DNA from: an uncultured Gemmiger sp.
GTDB taxonomy: Bacteria > Bacillota > Clostridia > Oscillospirales > Ruminococcaceae
DNA length: 64,000 nt
NCBI GenBank assembly: GCA_947629015.1
Contig: CANRCB010000002.1
Span: 1-64,000, forward strand
Direction of reading: 5' to 3'
The notes under the pieces are model-generated. The model searched no databases. It saw only the letters and a program-made list of their open reading frames with translations, and was not told where the DNA came from. Below are positions 29,512 through 37,376 of the stretch, piece after piece (position 1 is the stretch's first letter; the number at the start of each line of letters is the position of its first letter). The translations under genes were made by a program, and so were the position numbers.

Positions 29512-30888
29512 TCACAGCACGTGCTGCGGCGCGCCGCCGCCCGGCTGCGGGATGGGGCAATGCGCCAGATACCACGCGAACAGCAGCGAGCTGATGCACC
29601 AGGTGAGCGGGTACGCCCAGAAGATGACGCGGATGTCGGGGATGAAGTGCACCGTGACGGTGATGTAGGTGATGCGCAGCACACACCACACCACCAGCAT
29701 GACGGCCATCGGCACCACCGGGCGGCCCAGCCCGCGCAGGATGCCGGCGCAGCAGTGGCTGAACGCCAGCAGGCAGAAAAACAGCGAGGTGGTGCGCATC
29801 TGGGCCACGCCGTAGGCGATGACCGCCGGCTCCCGGTTGAAGGCGGAGATGAGCAGCGGCGCCGTGAGCCACAGCAGCGCGCCGAGGCCCTCGGCCAGCG
29901 CGGGCGAGCACAGGATGCCGAACCGGATGCCACTGCGCACACGGTCGGGCCGGCCGGCGCCGACGTTCTGGCTGACAAAGGTCGCCAGAGACATGGCAAA
30001 GCAGGTCACCGGCAAAAAGGCGAAGCCCTCGATCTTGCTGTAGGCGCCGCAGCCCGCCATCGCCTGGGAGCCGAAGGCGTTGATGTTGGCCTGCACCACG
30101 ATGTTGGCGATGGAGATGACCGAGTTCTGCACCCCCGACGGCACGCCGAGGCGGATGATGTCCCGCAGCATGGCGCCGTCGAACCGCAGGTCCTTAAAGC
30201 GCAGGCCGTATGCCTCGCCCTTTGCGCCCAGGCGGAACAGCCTGCGGTAGGCCAGCGCCGCGCTCAATGTCTGGGAGAGGATGGTGGCCAGCGCCGCACC
30301 GCCGACGCCGTGCCCCAGCACCGCGATGAACAAAAGGTCCAAAACGACGTTGGTGAGCGAGGCGGCGATGAGATACCGCATGGGGGAGCGGCTGTCCCCC
30401 ACCGACTGCAGGATGCCCGCGGCGGCGTTGTACAGCACCACCGCGATGCAGCCGGAAAAATAGATGCGGAAGTACAGCAGCGAGTTGGGCAGCACGTCCG
30501 CCGGGGTGCCCATCCAGCGCAGGATCTGCGGGCTGAACGCCACCCCCGCCGCCGAGAGCGCCGCCCCCGCCGCCAGGCCCAGCGCCGCCGTGGTGTGCAC
30601 GGCGCGGCGCAGGTTTTCGGCGTCTTTGGCGCCGAAATACCGCGCGATGAGCACCCCCGCGCCCATGCTGACACCGTTGACGAACCCGGTGAGCAGAAAG
30701 ATGAGGCTGCCGCTGCTGCCCACCGCGGCCAGCGCCTGCCCGCCGACAAAGTTGCCGACGATGAGCGAATCGACCGCGTTGTAGAGCTGCTGGAACAGGT
30801 TGGACAAAAAAATCGGAACCGCGAACAGCAGCATACCTTTGGGTACGCTGCCCGCGGTCAGGCTGATCCCGCTATGTGCCGACGCCAT
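29512..30888 (-). CDS. MATE family efflux transporter
   Basis: A 458-residue, 12-span exporter of the MATE/NorM type, driven by Na+ or H+. N-terminal half: LFAVPIFLSNLFQQLYNAVDSLIVGNFVGG and NGVSMGAGVLIARYFGAKD; the second half repeats the pattern with RLGVPSGVQNSVISIANIVVQANINAFGS and FVSQNVGAGRPDR. Substrate not predictable. The ATG at 30888 gives the usual N-terminus; its Shine-Dalgarno is weak (AGGAAAG too far). Promoter at 30932-30960, divergent from the GntR operon. Confidence 0.93.
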   Translation of the reverse strand: MASAHSGISLTAGSVPKGMLLFAVPIFLSNLFQQLYNAVDSLIVGNFVGGQALAAVGSSGSLIFLLTGFVNGVSMGAGVLIARYFGAKDAENLRRAVHTTAALGLAAGAALSAAGVAFSPQILRWMGTPADVLPNSLLYFRIYFSGCIAVVLYNAAAGILQSVGDSRSPMRYLIAASLTNVVLDLLFIAVLGHGVGGAALATILSQTLSAALAYRRLFRLGAKGEAYGLRFKDLRFDGAMLRDIIRLGVPSGVQNSVISIANIVVQANINAFGSQAMAGCGAYSKIEGFAFLPVTCFAMSLATFVSQNVGAGRPDRVRSGIRFGILCSPALAEGLGALLWLTAPLLISAFNREPAVIAYGVAQMRTTSLFFCLLAFSHCCAGILRGLGRPVVPMAVMLVVWCVLRITYITVTVHFIPDIRVIFWAYPLTWCISSLLFAWYLAHCPIPQPGGGAPQHVL

Positions 30889-30931
30889 GAAAAAGGGCCA
30901 CTTCTTTCCTGTATGCTTGCATTCCCGGGCT

Positions 30932-30960
30932 ATGATACCGCGTTTTGGCGGCGGCGTCAA
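30932..30960 (-). promoter_or_regulatory. Promoter of the MATE gene
   Basis: Minus-strand TTGACG (30960-30955), 17-bp spacer, TATCAT (30937-30932). Confidence 0.6.
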
Positions 30961-31004
30961 TGCGCGGGCGGCGAAAAAAGACGCAAAAAAACGCGCCGAG
31001 GGGG

Positions 31005-31053
31005 TTGACAGGCGGGTGCGCCGGTGTTATAGTTAGTTACACAAGTAATGAAC
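31005..31053 (+). promoter_or_regulatory. Promoter and operator of the GntR-ABC operon
   Basis: TTGACA (31005-31010), 17-bp spacer, TATAGT (31028-31033). The -10 box runs into the imperfect palindrome GTTAGTTAC-ACAA-GTAATGAAC (31032-31053), a plausible autoregulatory site for the YtrA-type GntR protein. Confidence 0.75.
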
Positions 31054-31088
31054 CGCTTGACCAACAGACTTTGGGAAGGAGGGGTTTT

Positions 31089-31469
31089 TTGAACACCATT
31101 TTGAGCGACCAAAGCCTGATCTACCTCCAGATCGCCCAAATGCTGGAGGACGGCATCCTGCACGGGGATTGGGCCGAGGGCGCGCAGGTGCCCAGCACCA
31201 ACGAGCTGGCGCGCACCTTACGCATCAACCCCGCCACCGCCGCCAAGGGCATCAACCAATTGGTGGACGACGGCATCCTGTACAAGCGGCGGGGCATCGG
31301 GATGTTCGTGGCCGAGGGCGCGGCGGCGCGCATTTGTGCCAAGCGGCGCGCCGCGTTTTATGACCAGTTCGTGCGGCCGCTGGCGGCCGAGGCCAGAAGC
31401 CTGGACCTGACGCGCGAAGAGACAGAGGCTTTGCTGGCCAAGGCCTTTACCGAAAAGAAAGAGGGGTAA
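31089..31469 (+). CDS. GntR-family regulator, YtrA subfamily
   Basis: A 126-residue repressor: winged HTH (LIYLQIAQMLEDGILHGDWAEGAQVPSTNELARTLRINPATAAKGINQLVDDGILYKRRGIGMFVA) plus a short helical tail and no effector domain, as in YtrA-type proteins that control ABC transporters. The start is TTG at 31089, 6 bases after AAGGAGG; no better start exists before the HTH. It is followed after 6 bases by the ATPase it probably controls. Confidence 0.88.
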   Translation: MNTILSDQSLIYLQIAQMLEDGILHGDWAEGAQVPSTNELARTLRINPATAAKGINQLVDDGILYKRRGIGMFVAEGAAARICAKRRAAFYDQFVRPLAAEARSLDLTREETEALLAKAFTEKKEG

Positions 31470-31475
31470 ACACAG

Positions 31476-32366
31476 ATGGAACAAAAAGCACTGTGCGCCA
31501 ACAACGTGCGCAAACAGTATAAGGAAAAGCTGGCGCTGGACGGCGTGAGCGTCACGCTGGAGCCGGGGCACATCTACGGGCTCATCGGGCGCAACGGCGC
31601 CGGCAAGACGACGCTGCTGGCCGCGCTGACGGCGCAGATCCCCGTCACCTCCGGCGAGGTGGCCTACGGCGGCGAGCCGGTGTGGGAGAACGAAAAGGCG
31701 CTGGCCGACCTGTGCTTCAGCCGCGAGATCGGCGCGCGCGCCGATTCCGGCGAGGCGGCGCTGAAGGTCAAGGATTATCTGCGCATGGGGCGGCTTTTCT
31801 ACCCGCATTGGGACGAAGAATACGCCCAGGCGCTCATCAAACAGTTCGGGCTGGACGTCAAGCAGAAGATCGGCCGTTTGAGCAAGGGCATGCAGAGCAT
31901 GCTGACCATCGTCCTGGCGCTGGCCAGCCGCGCGCCCGTCACCCTTCTGGACGAGCCGGTGGCGGGGCTGGACGTGGTGGCCAGGGAGGATTTTTACCGC
32001 CTGCTGCTGGACGACCACATGGCCACGGGGCGGACGTTCGTCATCTCCACCCACATCCTTGAGGAGGGCGCCGCCATCTTTGAGCGGGTGCTCATCTTAA
32101 AGGAGGGCAAGCTCATCGAGGACACGCCCACCGACGACCTGCTGGCCCGGTTCTGCGCCGTGAGCGGCCCGGCCGCAGCGGTGGAGGCCGCCTGCGAGGG
32201 GTTCCCCGTTCTGCACCGCGAGGCTCTGGGCAGCCACGCGAGCTTTGTGGTGCGCGCGCCGGCCGCCGACATCACCGCGCGCGGGCAGGCGGTGGAGCTG
32301 AACGCTTTGAGCCTGCAAAAGGTGTTTGTGGCGCTGTGCGGGCATGAACAGGAGGGGCAGGCATGA
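31476..32366 (+). CDS. ABC transporter ATP-binding protein
   Basis: 296 residues. Walker A GRNGAGKTTLL, an atypical signature LSKGMQSML (usual LSGGQ), Walker B VTLLDEPVAGLD and the switch His in ISTHILEEG. The C-terminal 80 residues resemble the extension of YtrB/BcrA-type ATPases. Cotranscribed with the regulator and the two permeases; it overlaps the next gene by ATGA. Confidence 0.93.
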   Translation: MEQKALCANNVRKQYKEKLALDGVSVTLEPGHIYGLIGRNGAGKTTLLAALTAQIPVTSGEVAYGGEPVWENEKALADLCFSREIGARADSGEAALKVKDYLRMGRLFYPHWDEEYAQALIKQFGLDVKQKIGRLSKGMQSMLTIVLALASRAPVTLLDEPVAGLDVVAREDFYRLLLDDHMATGRTFVISTHILEEGAAIFERVLILKEGKLIEDTPTDDLLARFCAVSGPAAAVEAACEGFPVLHREALGSHASFVVRAPAADITARGQAVELNALSLQKVFVALCGHEQEGQA

Positions 32367-33040
32367 AACCGACCTTGTATTTTTGCCGCCAGGTACTTAT
32401 GTACCACCTGGTCATGGCGGCCGCCGTGGCGGCGGACCTTTTGCTGGTGCGCATTTTCGGGCAGGACAGTATCTTTTTTATCTACGTCAATATGTTCCAG
32501 TATCTGTTCATCATGATGCACGCCATCGGCACCGCCAACATCTGCAGCCTGCACGCCAAACTGGCGCTGGGCTTTGGCGCCACGCGCCGGCAGATCGTTG
32601 TGGGGTATACCGTGGTCATGGTCGTGAGCGCCTTTGCGGCGACGCTGCTCAGCGTTGCCAGCGCCGCCGCGACGCCGCTGGTGCTGGGGCCCATCGCGGA
32701 GGACAGTATGCAGGCGTTGATGGGCACCGCGGTGGCAGACGGCAGCCTTTGGTACATGCTGATCCCGATGCTGGGCATCGGGGCGGTGTTCGGCTGGGTG
32801 ACCATCCTCAAAAACCGCCGGGGCTGGCGCAGCGTGCTGCTCATCGGGATGGTGATGATCGCGGCCATCGCGCTGTGGCTGGTGCTGCCGCTGGTGGTGC
32901 TGATGATGACCGCCGACGGCGACAGTGACTACCTGGCCCTTTTGAACATCATCCGCTGGGTGCCGCTGGTGAGCGGGCTTGTGCTGTTCGCGGTGTTTTA
33001 TGCGCTGACGGTGCGCGCGCTGCGCCGCCTGGCACTGTAA
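32363..33040 (+). CDS. ABC transporter permease, first subunit
   Basis: A 225-residue membrane protein with about six spans (for example MYHLVMAAAVAADLLLV, RQIVVGYTVVMVVSAFAATLLS and RSVLLIGMVMIAAIALWLVLPL). A short FGATRRQI loop resembles the coupling segment of ABC-2-type permeases. Starts inside the stop of the ATPase gene. Substrate unknown; YtrA-type systems often respond to cell-envelope antibiotics, an inference here. Confidence 0.8.
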   Translation: MKPTLYFCRQVLMYHLVMAAAVAADLLLVRIFGQDSIFFIYVNMFQYLFIMMHAIGTANICSLHAKLALGFGATRRQIVVGYTVVMVVSAFAATLLSVASAAATPLVLGPIAEDSMQALMGTAVADGSLWYMLIPMLGIGAVFGWVTILKNRRGWRSVLLIGMVMIAAIALWLVLPLVVLMMTADGDSDYLALLNIIRWVPLVSGLVLFAVFYALTVRALRRLAL

Positions 33041-33053
33041 AGGAGGGGTATGT

Positions 33054-33746
33054 ATGCTGCGTATGATATGCGCCGTCATCAAGGTGGATCTTGAGGACCT
33101 CAAGCTGGAGCTGGGCATCCAGGCCGGAGCCTGGCTGCTGGCCGAGATCATCCAGGGCATCATCGTGTTCGTATCGGTGTTTGGCAAAGGCGACGTCGAG
33201 CGCGTGCCGGCGGCCGGCACCGCCGCCGTGGTGTACGGCGCGGCGGTCTGCATGGTCATCACCAACACCGTGCGCTGCCTTGTGGAATACGGGCTGCATC
33301 TGCGGTTCCCGCTTTCGCGCCGGGGGGCGCTGCTGGGGCATTTGGCCTCGATGCTCGTGCACGACGCCATCCTGTGCGCCGCAGCGCTGGTGTGGGCCGG
33401 CGTGGGCGCCGTGGTGCACCCGCTGCTCTACGGCGGCACGGGGCTGGATATCCTGCCCACCTTTGCGCACACGCCGTGGTTTGCCTGGCCCATCCTGCTG
33501 CTGGCGCCGCTGCCGGTGGCGCTGCTGGCGGCGGGCATCGTCACCCGCTTTGGCCGCGTGGGCGGGTGGCTGTTGTACGCGCTGTTCATGGTCGTGAGCC
33601 TGTCGCTTGACAAGATCATCGAGTTCTTTGAGGACTTCGGTGTGCACACCAATGCGCGGATGCTGCTGGCGGGCGGCGCGCTTGGGCTGGCCGTGCTGCT
33701 GGCGCTGTGCGTGCGCTGGCTGCTGAAGGCGGCGGTGAAAACCTGA
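33054..33746 (+). CDS. ABC transporter permease, second subunit
   Basis: 230 residues and about six spans, with LHLRFPLSRRGALLGH as the probable coupling loop, similar in position to the GATRRQ loop of the preceding gene. AGGAGGGG precedes the start, 13 bases after the first permease. The two probably form a heterodimer with the ATPase. The toxin promoter begins 3 bases after its stop. Confidence 0.8.
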   Translation: MLRMICAVIKVDLEDLKLELGIQAGAWLLAEIIQGIIVFVSVFGKGDVERVPAAGTAAVVYGAAVCMVITNTVRCLVEYGLHLRFPLSRRGALLGHLASMLVHDAILCAAALVWAGVGAVVHPLLYGGTGLDILPTFAHTPWFAWPILLLAPLPVALLAAGIVTRFGRVGGWLLYALFMVVSLSLDKIIEFFEDFGVHTNARMLLAGGALGLAVLLALCVRWLLKAAVKT

Positions 33747-33748
33747 AT

Positions 33749-33777
33749 TTGACAGGTTTTTGAGTCTCTGCTATACT
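33749..33777 (+). promoter_or_regulatory. Promoter of the small toxin-like mRNA
   Basis: A consensus TTGACA (33749-33754), 17-bp spacer and TATACT (33772-33777). The predicted start near 33784 coincides with the hairpin TGCCCCC...GGGGGCA (33783-33802). Confidence 0.85.
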
Positions 33778-33833
33778 GAAAATGCCCCCTTTTGCGGGGG
33801 CAGAGCGTTGCCATATACGGTAGGCGGTTGGCT

Positions 33834-33856
33834 ACACCACCCGAAAAGGGGGTGAG
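33834..33856 (+). promoter_or_regulatory. Hairpin that covers the toxin ribosome binding site
   Basis: CACCACCC (33835-33842) can pair with GGGGGTG (33848-33854) around GAAAA, closing over the Shine-Dalgarno GGGGGTGAG just before the start codon. Confidence 0.65.
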
Positions 33857-33861
33857 CTTCC

Positions 33862-33939
33862 ATGCGGATTACATTCCACGTTGGTATTTTTACCATCACG
33901 GTCATTGTAAAAAGCAGAAACCGCCACTCGGCCAAGTGA
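33862..33939 (+). CDS. 25-residue peptide, candidate type I toxin
   Basis: The peptide reads MRITFHVGIFTIT then VIVKSRNRHSAK. A hydrophobic, beta-branched centre (VGIFTITVIV) is followed by a strongly basic tail, as in several small membrane-acting toxins. GGGGGTGAG lies just upstream and is buried in the hairpin CACCACCC-GAAAA-GGGGGTG (33835-33854). The stop codon lies in the terminator stem at 33916-33947. A consensus promoter drives a short mRNA of about 170 nt with a 5' stem-loop, and an opposing consensus promoter makes an antisense RNA meeting it at the terminator. No antitoxin protein is coded. The peptide is too short for homology by eye; the toxin role is inferred from architecture. 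Confidence 0.7.
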   Translation: MRITFHVGIFTITVIVKSRNRHSAK

Positions 33940-34002
33940 CGGTTTCTATTATTAGGAACTAGCACCGAAACGAGCTAACCGCTTATCGGCAGCGCTCTTT
34001 CT
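33909..34002 (-). ncRNA. Putative antisense RNA of the type I toxin locus
   Basis: A perfect minus-strand promoter, TTGACA (34037-34032), 17-bp spacer, TATAAT (34014-34009), predicts an RNA from about 34002. It ends at the stem 33916-33947 followed on this strand by GCTTTTTAC, giving about 94 nt. It overlaps the 3' end and stop codon region of the toxin mRNA. No open frame of note lies in it. Confidence 0.7.
33916..33947. terminator. Bidirectional terminator shared by toxin mRNA and antisense RNA
   Basis: AGAAACCGCCACT and AGTGACGGTTTCT pair (one mismatch) around CGGCCA. A T run (GCTTTTTAC) follows on the minus strand and CTATTATT on the plus strand. Confidence 0.8.
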
Positions 34003-34008
34003 GTCTGT

Positions 34009-34037
34009 ATTATAACCGGGAACAGCGGTTTTGTCAA
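34009..34037 (-). promoter_or_regulatory. Promoter of the antisense RNA
   Basis: TTGACA-17-TATAAT, the only perfect consensus sigma-A promoter in the window; it overlaps the 3' end of the gltA region and reads toward the toxin gene. Confidence 0.85.
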
Positions 34038-34040
34038 GGC

Positions 34041-35396
34041 TTACCGCTCCTCCAGCGGGACGTAGGGCTTTTTGACCATCACGCTCTCGTAGGCGGGGCG
34101 GATGATCTTGTCGGCGTTGACGAGCTCCTCCATGCGGTGGGCGCTCCAGCCCACAATGCGCGCGATGGCGAACATCGGGGTGAACAGCTCCCGCGGGATG
34201 CCCAGCATCTGGTACACAAAGCCGCTGTAGAAATCGACGTTGGTGGAAACGCCCTTGTAAATGTGCCGTTTTTCGGCGATGACCTGCGGGGCCAGGCGCT
34301 CGACGGCGTTGTAGAAATCGAAATCCTGTTTTAAACCCTTCTCCTCGGCCAGCTGCTGCACAAAGCTCTTGAACACAACGGCGCGCGGGTCGGAGAGGGA
34401 GTAGACGGCGTGGCCCATGCCGTAGATAAGGCCCTTTTTATCAAAGGCTTCTTTGTCGACGATGCGGCCGAGGTAGGCGCGGAGCTCCTCCTCATCGGCG
34501 GGGTCGCGCACGTTTTGCAGGATGTGGGCCATCATCTCGACGACCTTGAGGTTGGCGCCGCCGTGCTTGGGGCCCTTGAGGCTGCACAGCGCTGCCGCCA
34601 TGACGGAGTAGGTGTCCGACCCGGACGAGGTGACGACGCGGGTGGTGAAGGTGGAGTTGTTGCCGCCGCCGTGCTCCATATGCAAAAGCAGCGCGATATC
34701 CAGCACGTGCGCCTCGAGCGGGGTATACTGCTGGTCGGGGCGCAGCATGAGCAGGATGTTCTCGGCCGTCGTCAGGTTGGGGTCCGGCCGGTGGATGTAC
34801 ATACTGTCCTCTTTCAGATAGTAGTTGTAGGCGTGGTAACCGTACACCGCCAGCATCGGCAGCACGCTGATGAGCTTTAAGCACTGCTCCATCTGCACCG
34901 GCAGGCTGCCGTCGCCGATGGTATCGTCATAGTTGGCAAGGGTGAGCACGCTGCGGGTCAGGCTGTTCATCAGATCTTTACTGGGGGCCTTCATGATGAC
35001 GTCCCGCATGAAGTTGGTGGGCAGGTCCCGGCAGGCGGCGAGCGTTTGGGTAAACTCCGCGAGCTGCCCGGCGTTGGGCAGCTCCCCCACCAACAGCAGG
35101 TAGGCGGCCTCCTCAAAGGCGAAACGCTTGCCGCGCAAGCCGCGGATGAGGTCATAGACGTTGTAGCCGCGGTACCACAGCTGGCCAGGGCAGGGCGTTT
35201 TGACGCCGCCGCGCATCTCGAACGCCTCGACGCTGGAGACGCTGGTCATGCCGGCCAGCACGCCGCTGCCGTCAAGGTCACGCAGGCCGCGCTTGACGCC
35301 GTGTTCTTTGAACAGGGCGGGGTCGATATAATTGTTCTGTTCGCAGCGCGCGGTGTAAGCCTTTGCCTGCGGTTGGATGGCGGCATAGCTGGACAT
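34041..35396 (-). CDS. gltA: Citrate synthase
   Basis: Condenses acetyl-CoA with oxaloacetate. The 451-residue protein is a Gram-positive type with an N-terminal extension; catalytic residues are seen in LLHMEHGGGNNSTF (His), IYGMGHAVY (His) and STNVDFYSGFVY (Asp). KGPKHGGAN is also conserved. The ATG at 35396 follows AAAGGAGG. Upstream is its own promoter followed by a strong terminator hairpin, so it may be controlled by attenuation. Confidence 0.94.
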   Translation of the reverse strand: MSSYAAIQPQAKAYTARCEQNNYIDPALFKEHGVKRGLRDLDGSGVLAGMTSVSSVEAFEMRGGVKTPCPGQLWYRGYNVYDLIRGLRGKRFAFEEAAYLLLVGELPNAGQLAEFTQTLAACRDLPTNFMRDVIMKAPSKDLMNSLTRSVLTLANYDDTIGDGSLPVQMEQCLKLISVLPMLAVYGYHAYNYYLKEDSMYIHRPDPNLTTAENILLMLRPDQQYTPLEAHVLDIALLLHMEHGGGNNSTFTTRVVTSSGSDTYSVMAAALCSLKGPKHGGANLKVVEMMAHILQNVRDPADEEELRAYLGRIVDKEAFDKKGLIYGMGHAVYSLSDPRAVVFKSFVQQLAEEKGLKQDFDFYNAVERLAPQVIAEKRHIYKGVSTNVDFYSGFVYQMLGIPRELFTPMFAIARIVGWSAHRMEELVNADKIIRPAYESVMVKKPYVPLEER

Positions 35397-35421
35397 GGGG
35401 GCGGCCTCCTTTCCCAAACAG

Positions 35422-35522
35422 AAAAAGAAAAAACACGCGGCCCGGGCGGGTATACGCCCGGGCCGTGCGGTGGGCTGTTCGCGCCGGTATGACAAAAACC
35501 GGCAGATCGTTCGTATCCGAAC
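35422..35522 (-). promoter_or_regulatory. gltA leader with three hairpins and an intrinsic terminator
   Basis: Between the promoter and the gltA start lie GTTCGGATACGAAC (35522-35509), GCCGGT/ACCGGC (35503-35483), and an 11-bp perfect stem CGGCCCGGGCG/CGCCCGGGCCG (35465-35438) followed on the minus strand by TTTTTTCTTTTTC. No leader peptide or known riboswitch was recognised. Confidence 0.65.
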
Positions 35523-35528
35523 AAATCC

Positions 35529-35557
35529 AGTATAGCACTTTACCCGCTTAAAGTCAA
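35529..35557 (-). promoter_or_regulatory. Promoter of gltA
   Basis: Minus-strand TTGACT (35557-35552), 17-bp spacer, TATACT (35534-35529). Confidence 0.8.
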
Positions 35558-35580
35558 CTGAACAAATTGTGAACGCGCGG

Positions 35581-37230
35581 TCACTGCGCCTGCAGGGCCG
35601 CCATCAGCGGCGGGATGAACTGCTTTTTGCGGCTGACGATGCCCGGCAGCAGCGCCTTGCCGCCGGCAAACTCCGTGCCGAATGTCTCGCGGATGATGGC
35701 CTCGGCCCCGGCGCCGCAGCACATCAGGTCGGTGCTTTGGGCCTGCACGTCGGTGAACATATAAAACACCATCGGCACCCCCGCCTGCGCCAAAGCCTGC
35801 TTCATGTACGGGGCGATGAGGGCCTCGGCCGCCTGGCGGTTTTTGCGCGTCATGTAGCTGGACTGGCCCACCCCGAACCGGACGTCCCCGCGGCTGAACA
35901 CCTTGAAATCGGTAAAAAACACGTCCTCGGCGGTCTTGCCGGTCAGATCGCCGCCGGCCTCGAACATCTGGCGCGCATAGGTGGGGATATCCTCGCCCGC
36001 CAGGGCGGCCAGCGCGCGGGCGGCGGCCTCGTCGGCGGGGGTGGAGGTCGGGGAGCGGAACATGAGCGTATCGCTCAAAATGGCGGAGAGCAGCAGCCCG
36101 GCGATGGGCTTTGGCGGCGTGACGCCCTGCTCCCCGAACAGGCCGTACAAAATGGTGGCGGTGCAGCCCACCGGCACGTTGCGGAAAAACACCGGGCCGC
36201 TGGTCTGCAAATCGCCGATGCGGTGGTGGTCGATGATCTCCAAGATCTCGGCCTGCTCAAGGCCGTCGACGGCCTGGCTGCGCTCGTTGTGGTCGACCAA
36301 AATGATCTGCTTGCGGTGCAGGTTGAGCAGGTTGCGGCGGCTGACGACGCCGCAGTACTTCCCTTCGGCGTCCACGACGGGGAAATAGCGGTGGCGCACG
36401 CTGGCCATGACCTTGCTGGCGTCCTCGATGGAGGTGTTGACGCTGAATTTGAGGAGGTTCTCCCGCGTCATAAAATGGCGCACCGGCGCGGCGGTGCTGA
36501 CAAGGCGCGCTGCCGCATAGGTGTCAAAGTGGGTGGCCAGCACAAGGCAGCCCTTCTCGGCCGCGCGGGCGCGGACGGTGCGCGGCACCTCGGCGCCGTC
36601 GCACACGATGAGGCAGCCGGCGCCGCACTCGAGGGCGCAGGTCTGGGTCTCATAGCGGTTGGCCAAAACGATGTCCCCCACCTCGAGCGCGGCCTCCATC
36701 GCCTGCGGCGTGGTGCCGATGTGGATGCGCCCTTTGGTAAAGCGGGTGTCCCCGTCGCCGGTGATAAGCTGTGCCTCCAGCGTTTCGAGCAGGTTGCGGC
36801 AGCTGGTGCCGGCGGCGGCCAGCACGCCGGTATCGAACAGGTCCATGTTGGCGTTGGCGATGTCCTTGACGGCGATAAGGCCCAGCAGCTCATTTTCGGC
36901 GTCCACCACGCACAGGGTGTCGATCTCCACCTCGCGCATCAGCTGCCAGGCGGCGCGCAGGCTCATCTCGCCGTCGATGCCCGGCTGCTCGCGGATGTCG
37001 ATGTCCTTGATCTGGGGGCTGACGTCGGTGCACAGGCGCGGTGCCGCAACGCCGAAATGTTCGAGCACGAACTCCGTCTCACGGCTGACCTGGCCGGCGC
37101 GGCGGGCCTCGTACAGGCCGGGCTCCTTCTGGTTTTTGAGCCACGCGTAAGCCAAGGCGGAACAGATGGAATCGGTATCCGGGTTCTGGTGCCCGATGAT
37201 GTTGACCTTGCGGCGGATGGCGTTGGGCAT
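35581..37230 (-). CDS. ppaC: Manganese-dependent inorganic pyrophosphatase with CBS-DRTGG-CBS insert
   Basis: A family II (DHH/DHHA2) pyrophosphatase of 549 residues. The DHH half carries IIGHQNPDTDSICSA and, after the insert, ILVDHNERSQ and EIIDHHRIGD; the DHHA2 half ends with the substrate motif SRKKQFIPPL. Residues about 70-300 hold a regulatory insert: CBS1 (REVEIDTLCVVDAENELLGLIAV), a DRTGG-like domain and CBS2 (VRHRYFPVVDAEGKYCGVVSRRN). Such enzymes are inhibited by AMP/ADP and activated by ATP or diadenosine polyphosphates. The start at 37230 has GGGGAGG. Divergent from typA. Confidence 0.94.
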   Translation of the reverse strand: MPNAIRRKVNIIGHQNPDTDSICSALAYAWLKNQKEPGLYEARRAGQVSRETEFVLEHFGVAAPRLCTDVSPQIKDIDIREQPGIDGEMSLRAAWQLMREVEIDTLCVVDAENELLGLIAVKDIANANMDLFDTGVLAAAGTSCRNLLETLEAQLITGDGDTRFTKGRIHIGTTPQAMEAALEVGDIVLANRYETQTCALECGAGCLIVCDGAEVPRTVRARAAEKGCLVLATHFDTYAAARLVSTAAPVRHFMTRENLLKFSVNTSIEDASKVMASVRHRYFPVVDAEGKYCGVVSRRNLLNLHRKQIILVDHNERSQAVDGLEQAEILEIIDHHRIGDLQTSGPVFFRNVPVGCTATILYGLFGEQGVTPPKPIAGLLLSAILSDTLMFRSPTSTPADEAAARALAALAGEDIPTYARQMFEAGGDLTGKTAEDVFFTDFKVFSRGDVRFGVGQSSYMTRKNRQAAEALIAPYMKQALAQAGVPMVFYMFTDVQAQSTDLMCCGAGAEAIIRETFGTEFAGGKALLPGIVSRKKQFIPPLMAALQAQ

Positions 37231-37273
37231 GAATGGGCCTCCCCTTGCGGCGCCGGCGGGCGCGGTTTGTTTT

Positions 37274-37302
37274 ATTGTAGCGCGTTTTTGCGTTCTTGAC
37301 AA
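37274..37302 (-). promoter_or_regulatory. Promoter of ppaC
   Basis: Minus-strand TTGTCA (37302-37297), 17-bp spacer, TACAAT (37279-37274). Its -35 box overlaps the -35 box of the typA promoter. Confidence 0.65.
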
Positions 37303-37324
37303 GGGGCGGGCGTTGGCGTAAAAT
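37296..37324 (+). promoter_or_regulatory. Promoter of typA
   Basis: TTGACA (37296-37301), 17-bp spacer, TAAAAT (37319-37324). Confidence 0.7.
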
Positions 37325-37376
37325 AACGGCGTATGTTCACAGGACCGGTAAGACAAGGAAGAGGGAACGAATCAGC

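Noticed and set aside
35246-35538. Leader peptide in the gltA 5' region
   Set aside because: Possible short frames lack a ribosome binding site and have no run of regulatory codons; the leader call rests on the hairpins only.
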